From an uncultured Selenomonadaceae bacterium (GTDB lineage Bacteria; Bacillota; Negativicutes; Selenomonadales; Selenomonadaceae): DNA of 64,000 nt. This document shows, one piece after another, positions 7,998 to 23,183 of the stretch. The notes below the pieces were generated by a model. The model searched no databases and was not told where the DNA came from. It worked only from the letters and a program-made list of their open reading frames with translations. How positions within the stretch are numbered: position 1 is the stretch's first letter; every line of letters starts with the position of its first letter. The stretch lies in NCBI GenBank assembly GCA_905234235.1, contig CAJOHN010000002.1, positions 62,001-126,000 on the forward strand, given 5' to 3'. Position numbers and translations under genes: made by a program.

Positions 7998-9469
7998 ATT
8001 TTATTTCTTTAACGTTCTTATCGCTGATATTATTTTTTTTTGGCGGATGGTTGATACCGATAACCGACCCGACCGAAGCAGTCTACGTGTTGACGGCAAA
8101 AGAAATGTTAGCGGCGGGAGATTGGTTATCGCCGCGAATCTACGGAGATTTTTGGTACGACAAGCCGATAATGTTTTATTGGGAGCTGTTGGCGGCGTAT
8201 AAAATTTTCGGCGTGAATGAATTTGCGGCGAGATTTTTTCCGGCAATTTTCGCGACGCTCGGCTTGTTCGTAACTTATTTCTTCGCGACGAAACTTTACA
8301 ATCAAAAAATCGGATTGGCGGCGGCGGCGATATTGGCGACTTCGCTGGAGTATTGGTACATTGCACACGCCGTAATAACCGACATGACGCTGTTGGTAAT
8401 GTTCGCGCTGACGCTGATGAGTTTTTATCGGGGATACCGCGCAGGCAATCCAAAATTTTATTTAATGGCGTTCGCGGCGTCGGGCGTAGCCGTTTTGACG
8501 AAAGGTCCGATAGGATTTTTTTTGCCGGGCTTGATAATTTTAATTTTCTTGGCGTGGCAGGGCGACTTGCGACACTTGCGAGAACTTTTCCAATTGAAAA
8601 ATCTATTGATGTTCGCGGCGATAATTTCGATTTGGTATTTGCCGATGACGTTGATTCATGGCGCGGAGTTCCTTGAAAATTTTTTAGGCGTGCACAATTT
8701 TTTACGGGCGACGGTTTCCGAATATCCGAAGACAGACGTTTGGTATTACTACCTTTTGATTTCGGCGATAGGATTTTTCCCGTGGACGTTAGCGATATTG
8801 CCCGCGATAAAAAATCTGCGCGGCGTGCCGAAGTTCGACGTACCCGAAAAATTTTTAATCGTGTGGGCGGCGACGGTGATAATTTTTTTCCAACTGTGCG
8901 CGACAAAATATATAACTTACACATTGCCCGCGATGATTCCCGTTGTAATTTTAATGGCGCGGTATTTCGTCGGGCGTTGGAAAATTTTAATGGGCGTGGT
9001 CGGCGCGACGCTGATAATTTATCCGCTGATTTTATTTTTTACGGCGTTGCCGCTGACGGAGGATAATTCTGCGCGGCGCGAGGCTGAACTGATTTTGCCG
9101 CTCCTCGATAATAAAACTGTTGTGGTAAGTCACGGCAAAGAATATTCGGGCTCGCTCGTCTTCTACACTAACAAAAAAATTTATCGGCTGGAGACTAAAG
9201 AGAACTTTGAAAAAATTCGTCCGCAAAAAATGACTTGGACGAGTAAAAATGTTATGCCGTTTATGATGTTCGACGAGTTGCCCGCCGATAAAAAAATTGT
9301 GGCAGTCGTGAGCGTCGATTACGAGAAAAATTTCCTTGATAACGCGGCTGGTAAATGGGAACTTATCGGCGAAGTTGAATGCGGGAAACTCGAATCGCTT
9401 GCCGAGAAAATTTTTATCGGGCGCGAGCGGCAAGAGCTTAAAAGTAAAATTTTTCGGAGGGAAATTTAA
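7994..9469 (+). CDS. GT39-type membrane glycosyltransferase (ArnT/PMT-like)
   Basis: A 491-aa integral membrane protein with about ten hydrophobic segments. Near the start, ITDPTEAVYVLTAKEMLAAGDWLSPRIYG followed by FWYDKPIMFYW corresponds to the catalytic acidic periplasmic loop of ArnT/PMT enzymes. These transfer sugars from undecaprenyl or dolichyl phosphate carriers to lipid A or proteins. The GTG at 7994 overlaps the lptD stop (GTGA), with GGGAG upstream; a TTG at 7976 is a less likely start. Position between lptD and heptose genes suggests decoration of LPS, but the donor and acceptor are not determined. Confidence 0.82.
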   Translation: MNFISLTFLSLILFFFGGWLIPITDPTEAVYVLTAKEMLAAGDWLSPRIYGDFWYDKPIMFYWELLAAYKIFGVNEFAARFFPAIFATLGLFVTYFFATKLYNQKIGLAAAAILATSLEYWYIAHAVITDMTLLVMFALTLMSFYRGYRAGNPKFYLMAFAASGVAVLTKGPIGFFLPGLIILIFLAWQGDLRHLRELFQLKNLLMFAAIISIWYLPMTLIHGAEFLENFLGVHNFLRATVSEYPKTDVWYYYLLISAIGFFPWTLAILPAIKNLRGVPKFDVPEKFLIVWAATVIIFFQLCATKYITYTLPAMIPVVILMARYFVGRWKILMGVVGATLIIYPLILFFTALPLTEDNSARREAELILPLLDNKTVVVSHGKEYSGSLVFYTNKKIYRLETKENFEKIRPQKMTWTSKNVMPFMMFDELPADKKIVAVVSVDYEKNFLDNAAGKWELIGEVECGKLESLAEKIFIGRERQELKSKIFRREI

Positions 9470-9963
9470 TGGCGATAAAAGTTAAGCCTTACGATTCAAA
9501 AAATATTTCGGACGCGATAAAAATTTGGAATGAAATTGTTCGCGAGGGCATTGCCTTCCCGCAAGAAGACGAACTCGACGAAATTACCGGCGACGAATTT
9601 TTTAAGGCGCAGTCGTTTACGGGTTTGGCGTTCGACGAGGACAGCGGCGAAATTTTGGCGTTGTACATTCTCCATCCAAATAACGTCGGGCGATGCGCTC
9701 ACATAAGCAACGCGAGTTATGCCGTTCGTTCGGACGTGCGCGGGCGACATATCGGCGAGATTATCGTTAAGGATTGCATTGCGCGGGCGAAGGAACTCGG
9801 CTTTAGGATTCTGCAATTCAATGCGGTTGTCGCGACGAACATTCACGCTCGCCATTTATATAAAAGATTGGGTTTCAAAGAGCTTGGCATAATTCCCGGC
9901 GGCTTCAGAATGCCTGACGGGTCGTTTGAAGATATTGTTCCTCAGTTCATTGATTTGACGTAG
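9469..9963 (+). CDS. GNAT-family N-acetyltransferase
   Basis: A 164-aa cytoplasmic acetyltransferase. The acetyl-CoA pyrophosphate loop is visible as VRGRHIGEIIV near residue 87, and the C-terminal HARHLYKRLGFKELG segment is the usual motif B region. The start overlaps the preceding stop (TAATG), so it belongs to the envelope operon. The substrate is unknown. An amino-sugar or a small amine donor for LPS would fit the neighbours, but this is only inference. Confidence 0.82.
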   Translation: MAIKVKPYDSKNISDAIKIWNEIVREGIAFPQEDELDEITGDEFFKAQSFTGLAFDEDSGEILALYILHPNNVGRCAHISNASYAVRSDVRGRHIGEIIVKDCIARAKELGFRILQFNAVVATNIHARHLYKRLGFKELGIIPGGFRMPDGSFEDIVPQFIDLT

Positions 9964-9975
9964 GGGGCGAAGGCT

Positions 9976-10968
9976 TTGCAGGAACTAATTAACGTAACAA
10001 CTAAAATGCAGGACAAAAGTATTTTGGTTATCGGCGACATTGTTGCTGATGTTTATGTTGACGGGCGAATTTCCAGAATTTCTCGCGAGGCACCTGTCTT
10101 GATATTGGAGAAGGCGGGCGAAAAAATTGTAGCGGGTGGCGCGGCTAATGTTGTAGCTAATGCGGCGACACTCGGCGCGGAAGTTTATGCGCTTGGCGTT
10201 ATCGGCGACGACGAACACGCGGAAAGTTTGCGCAATATCTTAAAAGGTCTCGGCGTTCATATCGAGGGGCTTGTTCGAGATAAATATCGCCCGACAATTT
10301 CAAAGACGCGGATAATCGCGGGCGGCAGGGCGACGGTCAGTCAGCAGATTGTCCGCATTGACAGCGAGAGCAAAGAGCCGCTGAGTAAAAAAGTTGAGGC
10401 GGAACTTTTAACGAAGATTGATAAGATTTTGCCGAAGGTTGACGGCGTTATCATGAGCGATTACGGTTCCGGCACGATAACCAATAACGCACGCAAATTG
10501 CTGACGCGCTACGCCCTCAAGCACAAATTGCCGAGCATCGTTGATTCGCGTTACAATATCGGCGACTTCGCGGGCGTCGGCTACGTCAAGCAAAATGATT
10601 CGGAGCTTGGCGCGTTCGTCGGACGTACACTTAATAACGTCACAGATTTAATCGGCGCGGGCACTGAACTTTTAACTAAGTTGAATGCTGACGGCGTTTT
10701 AATTACTCGCGGCGAAAAGGGCATGAGTTTATTCGAGCGTAACGGCGCAACGCACCATATTCCTGTCAGCGACATGAGCGAGGTTTACGACGTGTCGGGC
10801 GCGGGCGATACTTGTGTTGCGGCGTTTTTATTGGCGTTGACGGCGGGGGCGCAACCTGCAGTCGCGGCGAAGATTGCGAACTTTGCGTCGGGGATTGCGG
10901 TTAGGAAAATGGGCACGAGTACCGTCAGCGCGACCGAATTAATTTCTGTATTGGAGCGGGCGAGATGA
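9976..10968 (+). CDS. hldE1: D-glycero-beta-D-manno-heptose-7-phosphate kinase (HldE domain I type)
   Basis: A 330-aa PfkB-fold kinase matching the N-terminal half of HldE (RfaE). It phosphorylates heptose-7-phosphate at C1 on the way to ADP-heptose for the LPS inner core. GGAANVVANAATLG (substrate region) and DVSGAGDTCVAAF (ATP/anion hole with catalytic Asp) are clear. The start appears to be TTG at 9976 after a G-rich site; an ATG at 10006 is the alternative. The adenylyltransferase half is a separate gene immediately downstream with a four-base overlap, so this organism has the split rather than the fused arrangement. Confidence 0.9.
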   Translation: MQELINVTTKMQDKSILVIGDIVADVYVDGRISRISREAPVLILEKAGEKIVAGGAANVVANAATLGAEVYALGVIGDDEHAESLRNILKGLGVHIEGLVRDKYRPTISKTRIIAGGRATVSQQIVRIDSESKEPLSKKVEAELLTKIDKILPKVDGVIMSDYGSGTITNNARKLLTRYALKHKLPSIVDSRYNIGDFAGVGYVKQNDSELGAFVGRTLNNVTDLIGAGTELLTKLNADGVLITRGEKGMSLFERNGATHHIPVSDMSEVYDVSGAGDTCVAAFLLALTAGAQPAVAAKIANFASGIAVRKMGTSTVSATELISVLERAR

Positions 10969-11432
10969 TTATCGATAAAAAAAATGCCGCGCAGTTTTGC
11001 GACGGACTCAGACGACGCGGAAATAAAATCGTCTTCACGAACGGTTGCTTTGATATAGTTCACGCGGGGCACGTCAGATATTTAACGGCGGCAAAAAATT
11101 TCGGCGACGTTTTAATCGTCGGCTTGAACACTGATGAATCTGTCCGCAAGCTAAAAGGAAGTTCGCGCCCGATAAATAATCAAGACGACCGCGCAGAAGT
11201 TTTGCTGGGGCTTAAGGCGGTTGATTATGTAATTTTTTTTGGCGAGGCGACGGCTGAAAATTTAATCGCTGAAGTCAAGCCCGATATTTACGTCAAGGGC
11301 GGCGATTACACTTTGGAAACTCTGCCCGAAGCAAAAATTGTTCAAAGTTACGGCGGACGCGTCGAGCTGATTAATTTAGTTGCGGGGCGTTCGACGACTA
11401 ACATTATCGAGAAAATTTTAGCGGAGAAATAA
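10965..11432 (+). CDS. hldE2: D-glycero-beta-D-manno-heptose-1-phosphate adenylyltransferase (HldE domain II type)
   Basis: A 155-aa nucleotidyltransferase that transfers AMP to heptose-1-phosphate. The HxGH motif occurs in TNGCFDIVHAGHVRYL, and the closing GRSTTNIIEKI segment matches the ISTTK-like site of the family. It overlaps hldE1 by ATGA and is followed after one base by a heptosyltransferase, completing an ADP-heptose synthesis and use module. Confidence 0.93.
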   Translation: MIIDKKNAAQFCDGLRRRGNKIVFTNGCFDIVHAGHVRYLTAAKNFGDVLIVGLNTDESVRKLKGSSRPINNQDDRAEVLLGLKAVDYVIFFGEATAENLIAEVKPDIYVKGGDYTLETLPEAKIVQSYGGRVELINLVAGRSTTNIIEKILAEK

Positions 11433-11433
11433 T

Positions 11434-12459
11434 ATGGAAGGCTTAAAAAATGTATTGATAGTAAAGCTTAGCGCGATGGGCGACGTGATTCACGCTTTGC
11501 CCGTCAGCTACGCGATAAAAGAAACATTTCCGGAGGCAAAATTAACTTGGGTCGTGGAGCCGCCGAGCTTAGAACTGTTAAAAATGAATCCGTGCGTTGA
11601 TAAAATCCTCCTGTTCAATAAAAAAAATTTCCGCACGCTGAAAGGATTCATGAAAGAATTTTTCCCGTTCAAACACGAATTGCAGGAGCAAAGTTACGAC
11701 GCGGTTTTGGATTTGCAAGGGCTGTTCAAGTCGGCGGCGATAGCGTTCTTTGCGAAGTCGAATATCAAGCTTGGAATTTGCAACATGCGTGAACTCAGCG
11801 ATAAAGTTTCAAAGCCGGTTGTCGGAGAAAATGCGGAGGGGCATATCGTTGAGCGATACTTGGATACTGCGCGGGCAGTCGGTTGCGTCGTTAATGAAGT
11901 TGTATTTCCGATTCAAGTTCCCGTTGAACAGTCGGAGAAGGCGCGGGCGATTATGGAGCATGCGGGCATTCGCGAGGGCAATCCTTACGTGGCGTTTATC
12001 GTCGGCGCGAATTGGGCGAATAAACGTTGGACGACGGAGCATTTTGCCGCGCTGGGCGATTGGTTTTATCAACTGGCAGTTGTACCGATTTTAATTGGCA
12101 ACGGCGACCAAGATGAAATGCTTGCCAAAGAAATCGAAGCCAAAATGGAAATCCCGCCGATAAATTTAATCAACCGCACGAACATTCCGCAGTTAGCGCA
12201 CATGCTTAGGAGTTCAAGATTAGTTATCGGCGGCGACACAGGACCTGTACATTTAGCGGCGGCGTTGGGCGTTCGGACGATTATGTTAATGGGACCGACG
12301 AACGTTGAGCGCAACGGACCTTTTGGGCAACTTCAAAATGCTATCGAAGTTGAAAGACCGTGCAGAGGCTGTTGGAAACGCGCTTGTCCTAAAAAAGAAA
12401 TTTGCCTTGAGAAAATTCCTGTGAGTTTTGTAGAAGATAAAATTAAATCGATGGGTTAG
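11434..12459 (+). CDS. waaC: Glycosyltransferase family 9 (LPS heptosyltransferase I-like)
   Basis: A 341-aa GT-B fold enzyme of family GT9. The N-terminal KLSAMGDVIHALPV and the C-terminal donor-binding IGGDTGPVHLAAALG are hallmark motifs. The protein ends with a cysteine cluster (RPCRGCWKRACPKKEICLEKI) seen in many GT9 members. Placement right after hldE1 and hldE2 supports use of ADP-heptose to build the inner core. WaaC (first heptose) is the best guess, WaaF/WaaQ the alternative. A second GT9 gene lies at 45784-46935. Confidence 0.85.
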   Translation: MEGLKNVLIVKLSAMGDVIHALPVSYAIKETFPEAKLTWVVEPPSLELLKMNPCVDKILLFNKKNFRTLKGFMKEFFPFKHELQEQSYDAVLDLQGLFKSAAIAFFAKSNIKLGICNMRELSDKVSKPVVGENAEGHIVERYLDTARAVGCVVNEVVFPIQVPVEQSEKARAIMEHAGIREGNPYVAFIVGANWANKRWTTEHFAALGDWFYQLAVVPILIGNGDQDEMLAKEIEAKMEIPPINLINRTNIPQLAHMLRSSRLVIGGDTGPVHLAAALGVRTIMLMGPTNVERNGPFGQLQNAIEVERPCRGCWKRACPKKEICLEKIPVSFVEDKIKSMG

Positions 12460-12469
12460 GGTGAACCCG

Positions 12470-18677
<6,208 letters not shown>

Positions 18678-18698
<21 letters not shown>

Positions 18699-18727
18699 AG
18701 GAGCATTCCCCCTCTCGACGAGCAATT
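18678..18727 (-). terminator. Terminator-shaped hairpin enclosing the pcrA ribosome site and start
   Basis: On the minus strand, AATTGCTCGT (18718-18727) and ACGAGCAATT (18685-18694) form a perfect ten-base inverted repeat, directly followed by nine T. The loop contains the pcrA Shine-Dalgarno and the probable TTG start, and the T run encodes Phe codons of PcrA. It follows the ABC exporter stop by 22 bases, so it could end the marR-exporter transcript and also limit pcrA expression. Confidence 0.7.
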
Positions 18728-18749
18728 ATATTCGTGAAAAAAATTTTTA

Positions 18750-20474
18750 TCAAGCGGCGGCGTTTGTAGAGAGATTGTAATAGACGCCGCGCAGATTCAT
18801 CAAATTTTCGTGAGAGCCTTCCTCCGTGATGTTGCCGTGTTCCAAAACTAAAATCCTGTTGGAATTGCGGACGGTAGCCAAGCGGTGCGCGACGGTTATA
18901 GTCGTGCGATTCTCGGAAAGTTTTTGCATGGCGCGTTGAATCTGACGTTCGGTTTCGTTGTCGAGGGCGGAAGTTGCTTCGTCGAGGATTAAAATTTTGG
19001 GATTGCGCAGGAACATGCGGGCGATAGCAAGGCGTTGTTTTTGTCCGCCGGAAAGTTTGACGCCGCGCTCGCCGATAAAAGTATCGTAACCATTCGGGAG
19101 TTCGCTGATAAATTCGTGCGCCTCCGCGAGTTTTGCCGCTTCGATAATTTCTGCGTCAGTAGCGTCTTCGCGCCCGTAAGCAATATTATCTTTGACGCTC
19201 GCCGAGAAAAGGAACGTATCTTGCTGAATCATGCCGATTTCGCGGCGGAGGCTGTCGGTTTTGACGGTTTTAATATCGCGCCCGTCGATAGAAATTTTGC
19301 CGCCGTTGAGGTCGTACATGCCCAAAAGAAGTTCGCAGAGGGTCGTTTTACCGCCGCCGGTCATGCCGACAATCCCGATATGTTCGCCCGCCGCAATGCT
19401 TAGGTTGAAGTCGTTAAAAATCTGCGCGGAGCCGTCGTAGCCAAAATTCACGTGGGAAAATTCAATCTCCGATGCGCTTTCAAGTTTGGCGACACGTTCG
19501 GCGGAGAGTTCGCTAGATTCGGGGAGATTCATAAGTTCGCGATAACGTTCGACGCCAGCCATGCCGCGCTGATAAACTTCCGTCAACATCATCAGCTGAA
19601 AAACGGGACGCATGCAAAGCATCATATACAGCAGAAACGCAACGAGGTCGCTGATTTTCATTAAGCCGAAGCTAATCAGTACGCCGCCCAAAACGATAAT
19701 CGTTAAGTTCATGACGTTGGAGAAAAATTCAACGCCGCCGTGAAGTTTGCCGACCATATGGAAGGAATTTTCTTGAACGGACAAAAGATTTTTGCCTGCG
19801 CGGAGCATTTTATCGAGTTCTTTATTTTCGTTGCTGAAGATTTTTACGAGGCGAATACCTTGCAAACTTTCTGCGATTTGTCCGCTTAAGTCGCCGGTGT
19901 TTTCGCGAGCCAACATAAAAATTTTTTTCATGTCGCCGTTAAGTTTAATGGTTGTGAACGTTTTAAAAATTAACAGAGCCGTCACGATTATTGCGAGTTG
20001 CCAATTCAGATAAAACAGCAACGCGACCGAGCCGAGCAAAGTTATCGAGCAAGTTATAAACAGGTGCGGGATTGCGAACATGAGATTACCGACTTCGGCT
20101 ATGTCGTTGACGAGGCGCGATAAAAGTTGTCCGCTTTGAGCGTTATCGTAAAAGGAATAGCCCATGCGCATAAGGTGGCGGAAGAGTTTTTCGCGCATAG
20201 AAAATTCGATTTTTGCGCCCATGCCGCGCCCGACGACTTCGACTTTATAGTTGAGAAAATAATTTGCCGCGTAAATTGCCAAGAGTGCGCCTGCCGTCAG
20301 AATCATTTCGGTTGAAATGCCGTTTGGTAAAAGTTCGTCCATAAGTTGGCGAATTAACATCGGCGAGAGCAGTCCGAGTCCCGCGCCGATTAGCGAGCCG
20401 ATAACCACGAACATAAACGCTCCTTTGTGCGCCGAATAGCACTCCGCGAAGAAGTTCAGCCTGTCCTTAAGCAT
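18750..20474 (-). CDS. ABC exporter, fused membrane and ATPase domains (MsbA/multidrug type)
   Basis: A 574-aa half-transporter acting as a dimer. The six-helix membrane domain covers about residues 15-310 and the ATPase domain the rest. Walker A is GMTGGGKTT, the Q loop is IGMIQQDTFLF, the signature is LSGGQKQR, Walker B is ILILDEATSALD, and the H loop is TVAHRL. It lies 26 bases after a MarR-family regulator with a palindromic operator, the usual arrangement for drug or lipid efflux under substrate-sensing repression. The substrate is not predictable. A role as MsbA for LPS cannot be excluded but the regulator argues for a stress-induced exporter. Confidence 0.9.
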   Translation of the reverse strand: MLKDRLNFFAECYSAHKGAFMFVVIGSLIGAGLGLLSPMLIRQLMDELLPNGISTEMILTAGALLAIYAANYFLNYKVEVVGRGMGAKIEFSMREKLFRHLMRMGYSFYDNAQSGQLLSRLVNDIAEVGNLMFAIPHLFITCSITLLGSVALLFYLNWQLAIIVTALLIFKTFTTIKLNGDMKKIFMLARENTGDLSGQIAESLQGIRLVKIFSNENKELDKMLRAGKNLLSVQENSFHMVGKLHGGVEFFSNVMNLTIIVLGGVLISFGLMKISDLVAFLLYMMLCMRPVFQLMMLTEVYQRGMAGVERYRELMNLPESSELSAERVAKLESASEIEFSHVNFGYDGSAQIFNDFNLSIAAGEHIGIVGMTGGGKTTLCELLLGMYDLNGGKISIDGRDIKTVKTDSLRREIGMIQQDTFLFSASVKDNIAYGREDATDAEIIEAAKLAEAHEFISELPNGYDTFIGERGVKLSGGQKQRLAIARMFLRNPKILILDEATSALDNETERQIQRAMQKLSENRTTITVAHRLATVRNSNRILVLEHGNITEEGSHENLMNLRGVYYNLSTNAAA

Positions 20475-20500
20475 GAAAATCCCTCCTTGTCAATCGTTAA

Positions 20501-20962
20501 TCAATAAAACTCGTAGGAGTAGTTTTTTTGTTCCCTAGAAATCATTTCCTCCAACTGACTTGAAATTTTCTCCAGCGACTTTCTAAGATCTAATTGTTCC
20601 TTCCAATCGAGTTCCGCAAAAAGTTCGTCATAATCAGGCTTGAGCAGTCGGAAATTTTTGCCCTTCTCCGTCAGCTCCACAGTAAATGTTCGCTTATCTG
20701 TCGTCGAGCGTTGCCGCGTGATGTAGCCGTTGCTCTCAAGTTTCTGCAAAAGTTCGCCCAAAGATTGCGGACGAATTCCCAGAATATAGCCGAGTTCCCT
20801 TTGGCTTACGTTGGTCATTCGTTGCAACGCCATCAAAATTCGCCCTTGCCCCTGCTGTGGTTCCAAGCCGCCGAAATTTTTCCCGTACCACATTATATTG
20901 TAACGGTGCAGGAGATGATGCGTATCCATGAAAATCGCCGCCAAAGTTTTTCTGTCTTCCAT
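20501..20962 (-). CDS. MarR-family transcriptional repressor
   Basis: A 153-aa winged-helix regulator. The DNA-binding part runs from NVSQRELGYILGIRPQSLGELLQKLESNGYITRQRS to the wing TTDKRTFTVELTEKG, typical of MarR proteins. ATG at 20962 has GGGGGG eight bases upstream. Its promoter (21003-21031) is overlapped by an inverted repeat (20984-21019), which implies autoregulation of itself and the downstream exporter. The inducing ligand is unknown. Confidence 0.92.
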   Translation of the reverse strand: MEDRKTLAAIFMDTHHLLHRYNIMWYGKNFGGLEPQQGQGRILMALQRMTNVSQRELGYILGIRPQSLGELLQKLESNGYITRQRSTTDKRTFTVELTEKGKNFRLLKPDYDELFAELDWKEQLDLRKSLEKISSQLEEMISREQKNYSYEFY

Positions 20963-20983
20963 TTCTGACGCCCCCCATAAATT

Positions 20984-21019
20984 AAGGTACCCTTTGCTTT
21001 AAATTATACAGGGTACCTT
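20984..21019 (-). promoter_or_regulatory. Probable MarR operator: perfect 10-base inverted repeat
   Basis: AAGGTACCCT at 20984-20993 and AGGGTACCTT at 21010-21019 are exact reverse complements 16 bases apart, flanking the -10 hexamer. Each half also contains the GGTACC palindrome. One half lies in the -35/-10 spacer and the other downstream of the start point, a classic repressor layout. Confidence 0.75.
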
Positions 21020-21031
21020 ATGATTGGTCAA
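21003..21031 (-). promoter_or_regulatory. Consensus sigma-70 promoter of the marR-exporter operon
   Basis: On the minus strand TTGACC (21026-21031) and a perfect TATAAT (21003-21008) are 17 bases apart. This is the best promoter match in the window and it is embedded in the putative MarR operator. Confidence 0.85.
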
Positions 21032-21073
21032 TATGAATTGCGCTTTTTAATGGAAAGTTAATAAATGGCGGCG

Positions 21074-22414
21074 TTACGAATTTTCTTCGGCGAGTTTGGC
21101 TTGAATGTAAATGGCGCACTCCAAACGCTTACGCTGAATTTCACAGCCGATTTCGTAAGGCTCGCGGATGTCGCCGTGAAATAAATCAGCATTCGCATGA
21201 CAGCCGCCGCTACAGAAAAATTTCGCCCAACACTCCCGACACTTTGGCTTATTCAAAACGTGCGACTCCCGAAAATATTTCAGCCAATGCCGCGCAGATT
21301 TTTCCACGCCGTCAAAAATATTTCCAAGCCGATATTTCTCGCGCCCTACGAATTGATGACACGGATATAAATCGCCATTCTCCGCCACAGCAAAATATTC
21401 ATGCCCCGCGCCACAACCCGATAATCTTTTCGCGACGCAAGGTCCGTTCGATAAATCAACGTTGAAATGGAAGAAAAAGAAACCGCGCCCTTCGCGCCGA
21501 CGTTCAAGATAAGCCGCCGTCAAACGGTCATATTCCTCAAAAATTCTCGGCAAATCTTCAGTCGTCAATCCAAGCGGCGAATCTTTCAAGACAACCGGCT
21601 CAATCGACAGAATATCAAAGCCCGCGTCGTGCACGCTCAAAACGTCCGCCGTAAAATCTAAATTTTTCTTCGTGTACGTCCCGCGCAGATAATAATTTTC
21701 TCCGCCGCGACTGTCCACAAATCTTTTGAAATTTTTCAGCACACGGTCGTAACTGCCGCGCCCGCTGATGTCGGGTCTCATGGCGTCATGAATCTCCTTG
21801 CGCCCGTCCAAACTCAGCACCACAGAAATATTATTATCGTTCAGCCACGCAGAAATTTTTTCGTCAAGCAAAATGCCGTTCGTCGTCAACGTCAGCTTAA
21901 AAATTTTTCCCGTATCAAGCTCGCGCTCGCGGACGTATTCGGTAACGGCTTTGACTGTTCGGAAATTAATCAAGGGCTCGCCGCCGAAAAAATCAATCTC
22001 ACAATGCTTGCGGATGCCGGAATTTTTTATGATAAAATCGACAGCCGCACGCCCGACCTCCTCCGTCATGATTGCGCGGTGCCCGTAAGTGCCGCCCTCG
22101 CCAAAACAATATTTGCAACGGAGATTACAATCCTGCGCCACCATCAAACACAAACTTTTAACAACGCCGCGAGTCGCAAACGTCGGAGGAACATCAATAT
22201 CGGGCGCGAAAAGTCCGCCAGTATCAATCAGCTCGTGCAGTTCGTCAAGAATTTCTGCAGTGTCGGCGTCAGGATATTTCTCAAAAATTTTTTTATCGTT
22301 GGTGCCGTCGAAGTCGTCCAAAATCTTATACGTCAACTCATCAATCAAATGAACCGCGCCGCTGTTGACATCAAGCAAAACATAATCGTCGCCCTGCTTA
22401 AATTTGTGAATCAT
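21074..22414 (-). CDS. scfB: Radical SAM/SPASM enzyme of the SCIFF peptide maturase family
   Basis: A 446-aa radical SAM enzyme. The N-terminal IHKFKQGDDYVLLDVNSGAVH and the following segment resemble the leader-binding domain of SCIFF maturases (CteB/ScfB type), which form thioether crosslinks in a six-cysteine peptide. The iron-sulfur motif is CNLRCKYC, followed by IDFFGGEPLINF. The C-terminal SPASM domain holds many cysteines, including CGAGHEYFAVAENGDLYPCHQF and CRECWAKFFCSGGC. It is the last gene of a five-gene minus-strand operon beginning with the MBL gene. No six-cysteine precursor of about 45 residues is visible beside it, so the substrate lies elsewhere or differs. Confidence 0.85.
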   Translation of the reverse strand: MIHKFKQGDDYVLLDVNSGAVHLIDELTYKILDDFDGTNDKKIFEKYPDADTAEILDELHELIDTGGLFAPDIDVPPTFATRGVVKSLCLMVAQDCNLRCKYCFGEGGTYGHRAIMTEEVGRAAVDFIIKNSGIRKHCEIDFFGGEPLINFRTVKAVTEYVRERELDTGKIFKLTLTTNGILLDEKISAWLNDNNISVVLSLDGRKEIHDAMRPDISGRGSYDRVLKNFKRFVDSRGGENYYLRGTYTKKNLDFTADVLSVHDAGFDILSIEPVVLKDSPLGLTTEDLPRIFEEYDRLTAAYLERRREGRGFFFFHFNVDLSNGPCVAKRLSGCGAGHEYFAVAENGDLYPCHQFVGREKYRLGNIFDGVEKSARHWLKYFRESHVLNKPKCRECWAKFFCSGGCHANADLFHGDIREPYEIGCEIQRKRLECAIYIQAKLAEENS

Positions 22415-22441
22415 CTTTTCAAAAACCTCTTTACGAAAATT

Positions 22442-23182
22442 TTATCTGAACAGCTCGATTAACTGCTTGCCGATAAGAATAACCGTCATGCCGATAAAAA
22501 GTGGTCGGACGTAAGCCTCGCCCTTTGAAATTGCCATCTTCGCGCCAAAGTGCGCTCCGATAATCATGCCGACGCCCATAGGAATTGCGTAGGAAAAATT
22601 CACCAAACCCAATCCCGTAAAAATAAACGCGGCGGCAAGGTTGCTGGCAAAGTTGGCGGCTCTGGCATTGGCGGCGGCTCCCAAAAATCCGTAGCCCATC
22701 ATCAGATACAAAAACAACATAAACGAGCCCGTGCCCGGTCCGAAGAATCCGTCATAAAATCCAAGTACAAAGATTAAAACGACGCCAAGCAAATAATTTT
22801 TATGGGACGTGGAAATTTTATCTGCGTTCCAATTTTTTTTCGCGAGACTGTAAATCGCAATGACAATCAGCATAACCACGACGAGCGGGCGTAAAAAATC
22901 ACTCGGAATTTCTCTCACAACCAACACGCCGATAATCGAACCGATAAACGCCAGCGGGAACATCACGCGCATAATTTTCCTATCAATCTTGCCGGAGCGC
23001 AGATAAGTTAAAAATCCCGCGCAGGCTCCCATGCACGACGCAATTTTATTCGTACCAAGAACATTCAACATCGGCAAGCCCGCCCACATCAAAGTTGGCA
23101 CGGAAATTAATCCGCCGCCGCCCACGACTGAATCAATAAACGCCGCGATAAAACCCATGCCAAAAATTATCAGCGTTTCCAT
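22442..23182 (-). CDS. TauE/SafE (TSUP) family membrane permease
   Basis: A 246-aa inner membrane protein with about eight hydrophobic helices. The two inverted half-repeats of the family show as GFIAAFIDSVVGGGGLISVP near the start and FVLGFYDGFFGPGTGSFM near residue 138. Members export sulfite, sulfoacetate and other small anions, or move sulfur compounds. It follows the Hsp70 gene by one base and precedes the radical SAM gene by 27 bases, so all are co-transcribed. A sulfur-related permease beside a radical SAM thioether enzyme is suggestive, but a functional link is inference. Confidence 0.85.
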   Translation of the reverse strand: METLIIFGMGFIAAFIDSVVGGGGLISVPTLMWAGLPMLNVLGTNKIASCMGACAGFLTYLRSGKIDRKIMRVMFPLAFIGSIIGVLVVREIPSDFLRPLVVVMLIVIAIYSLAKKNWNADKISTSHKNYLLGVVLIFVLGFYDGFFGPGTGSFMLFLYLMMGYGFLGAAANARAANFASNLAAAFIFTGLGLVNFSYAIPMGVGMIIGAHFGAKMAISKGEAYVRPLFIGMTVILIGKQLIELFR

Positions 23183-23183
23183 A

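Noticed and set aside
8001..8924. 307-aa antisense frame inside the GT39 gene
   Set aside because: Low-complexity Ser/Arg/Lys composition without ribosome site; a shadow of the membrane protein's codon pattern.
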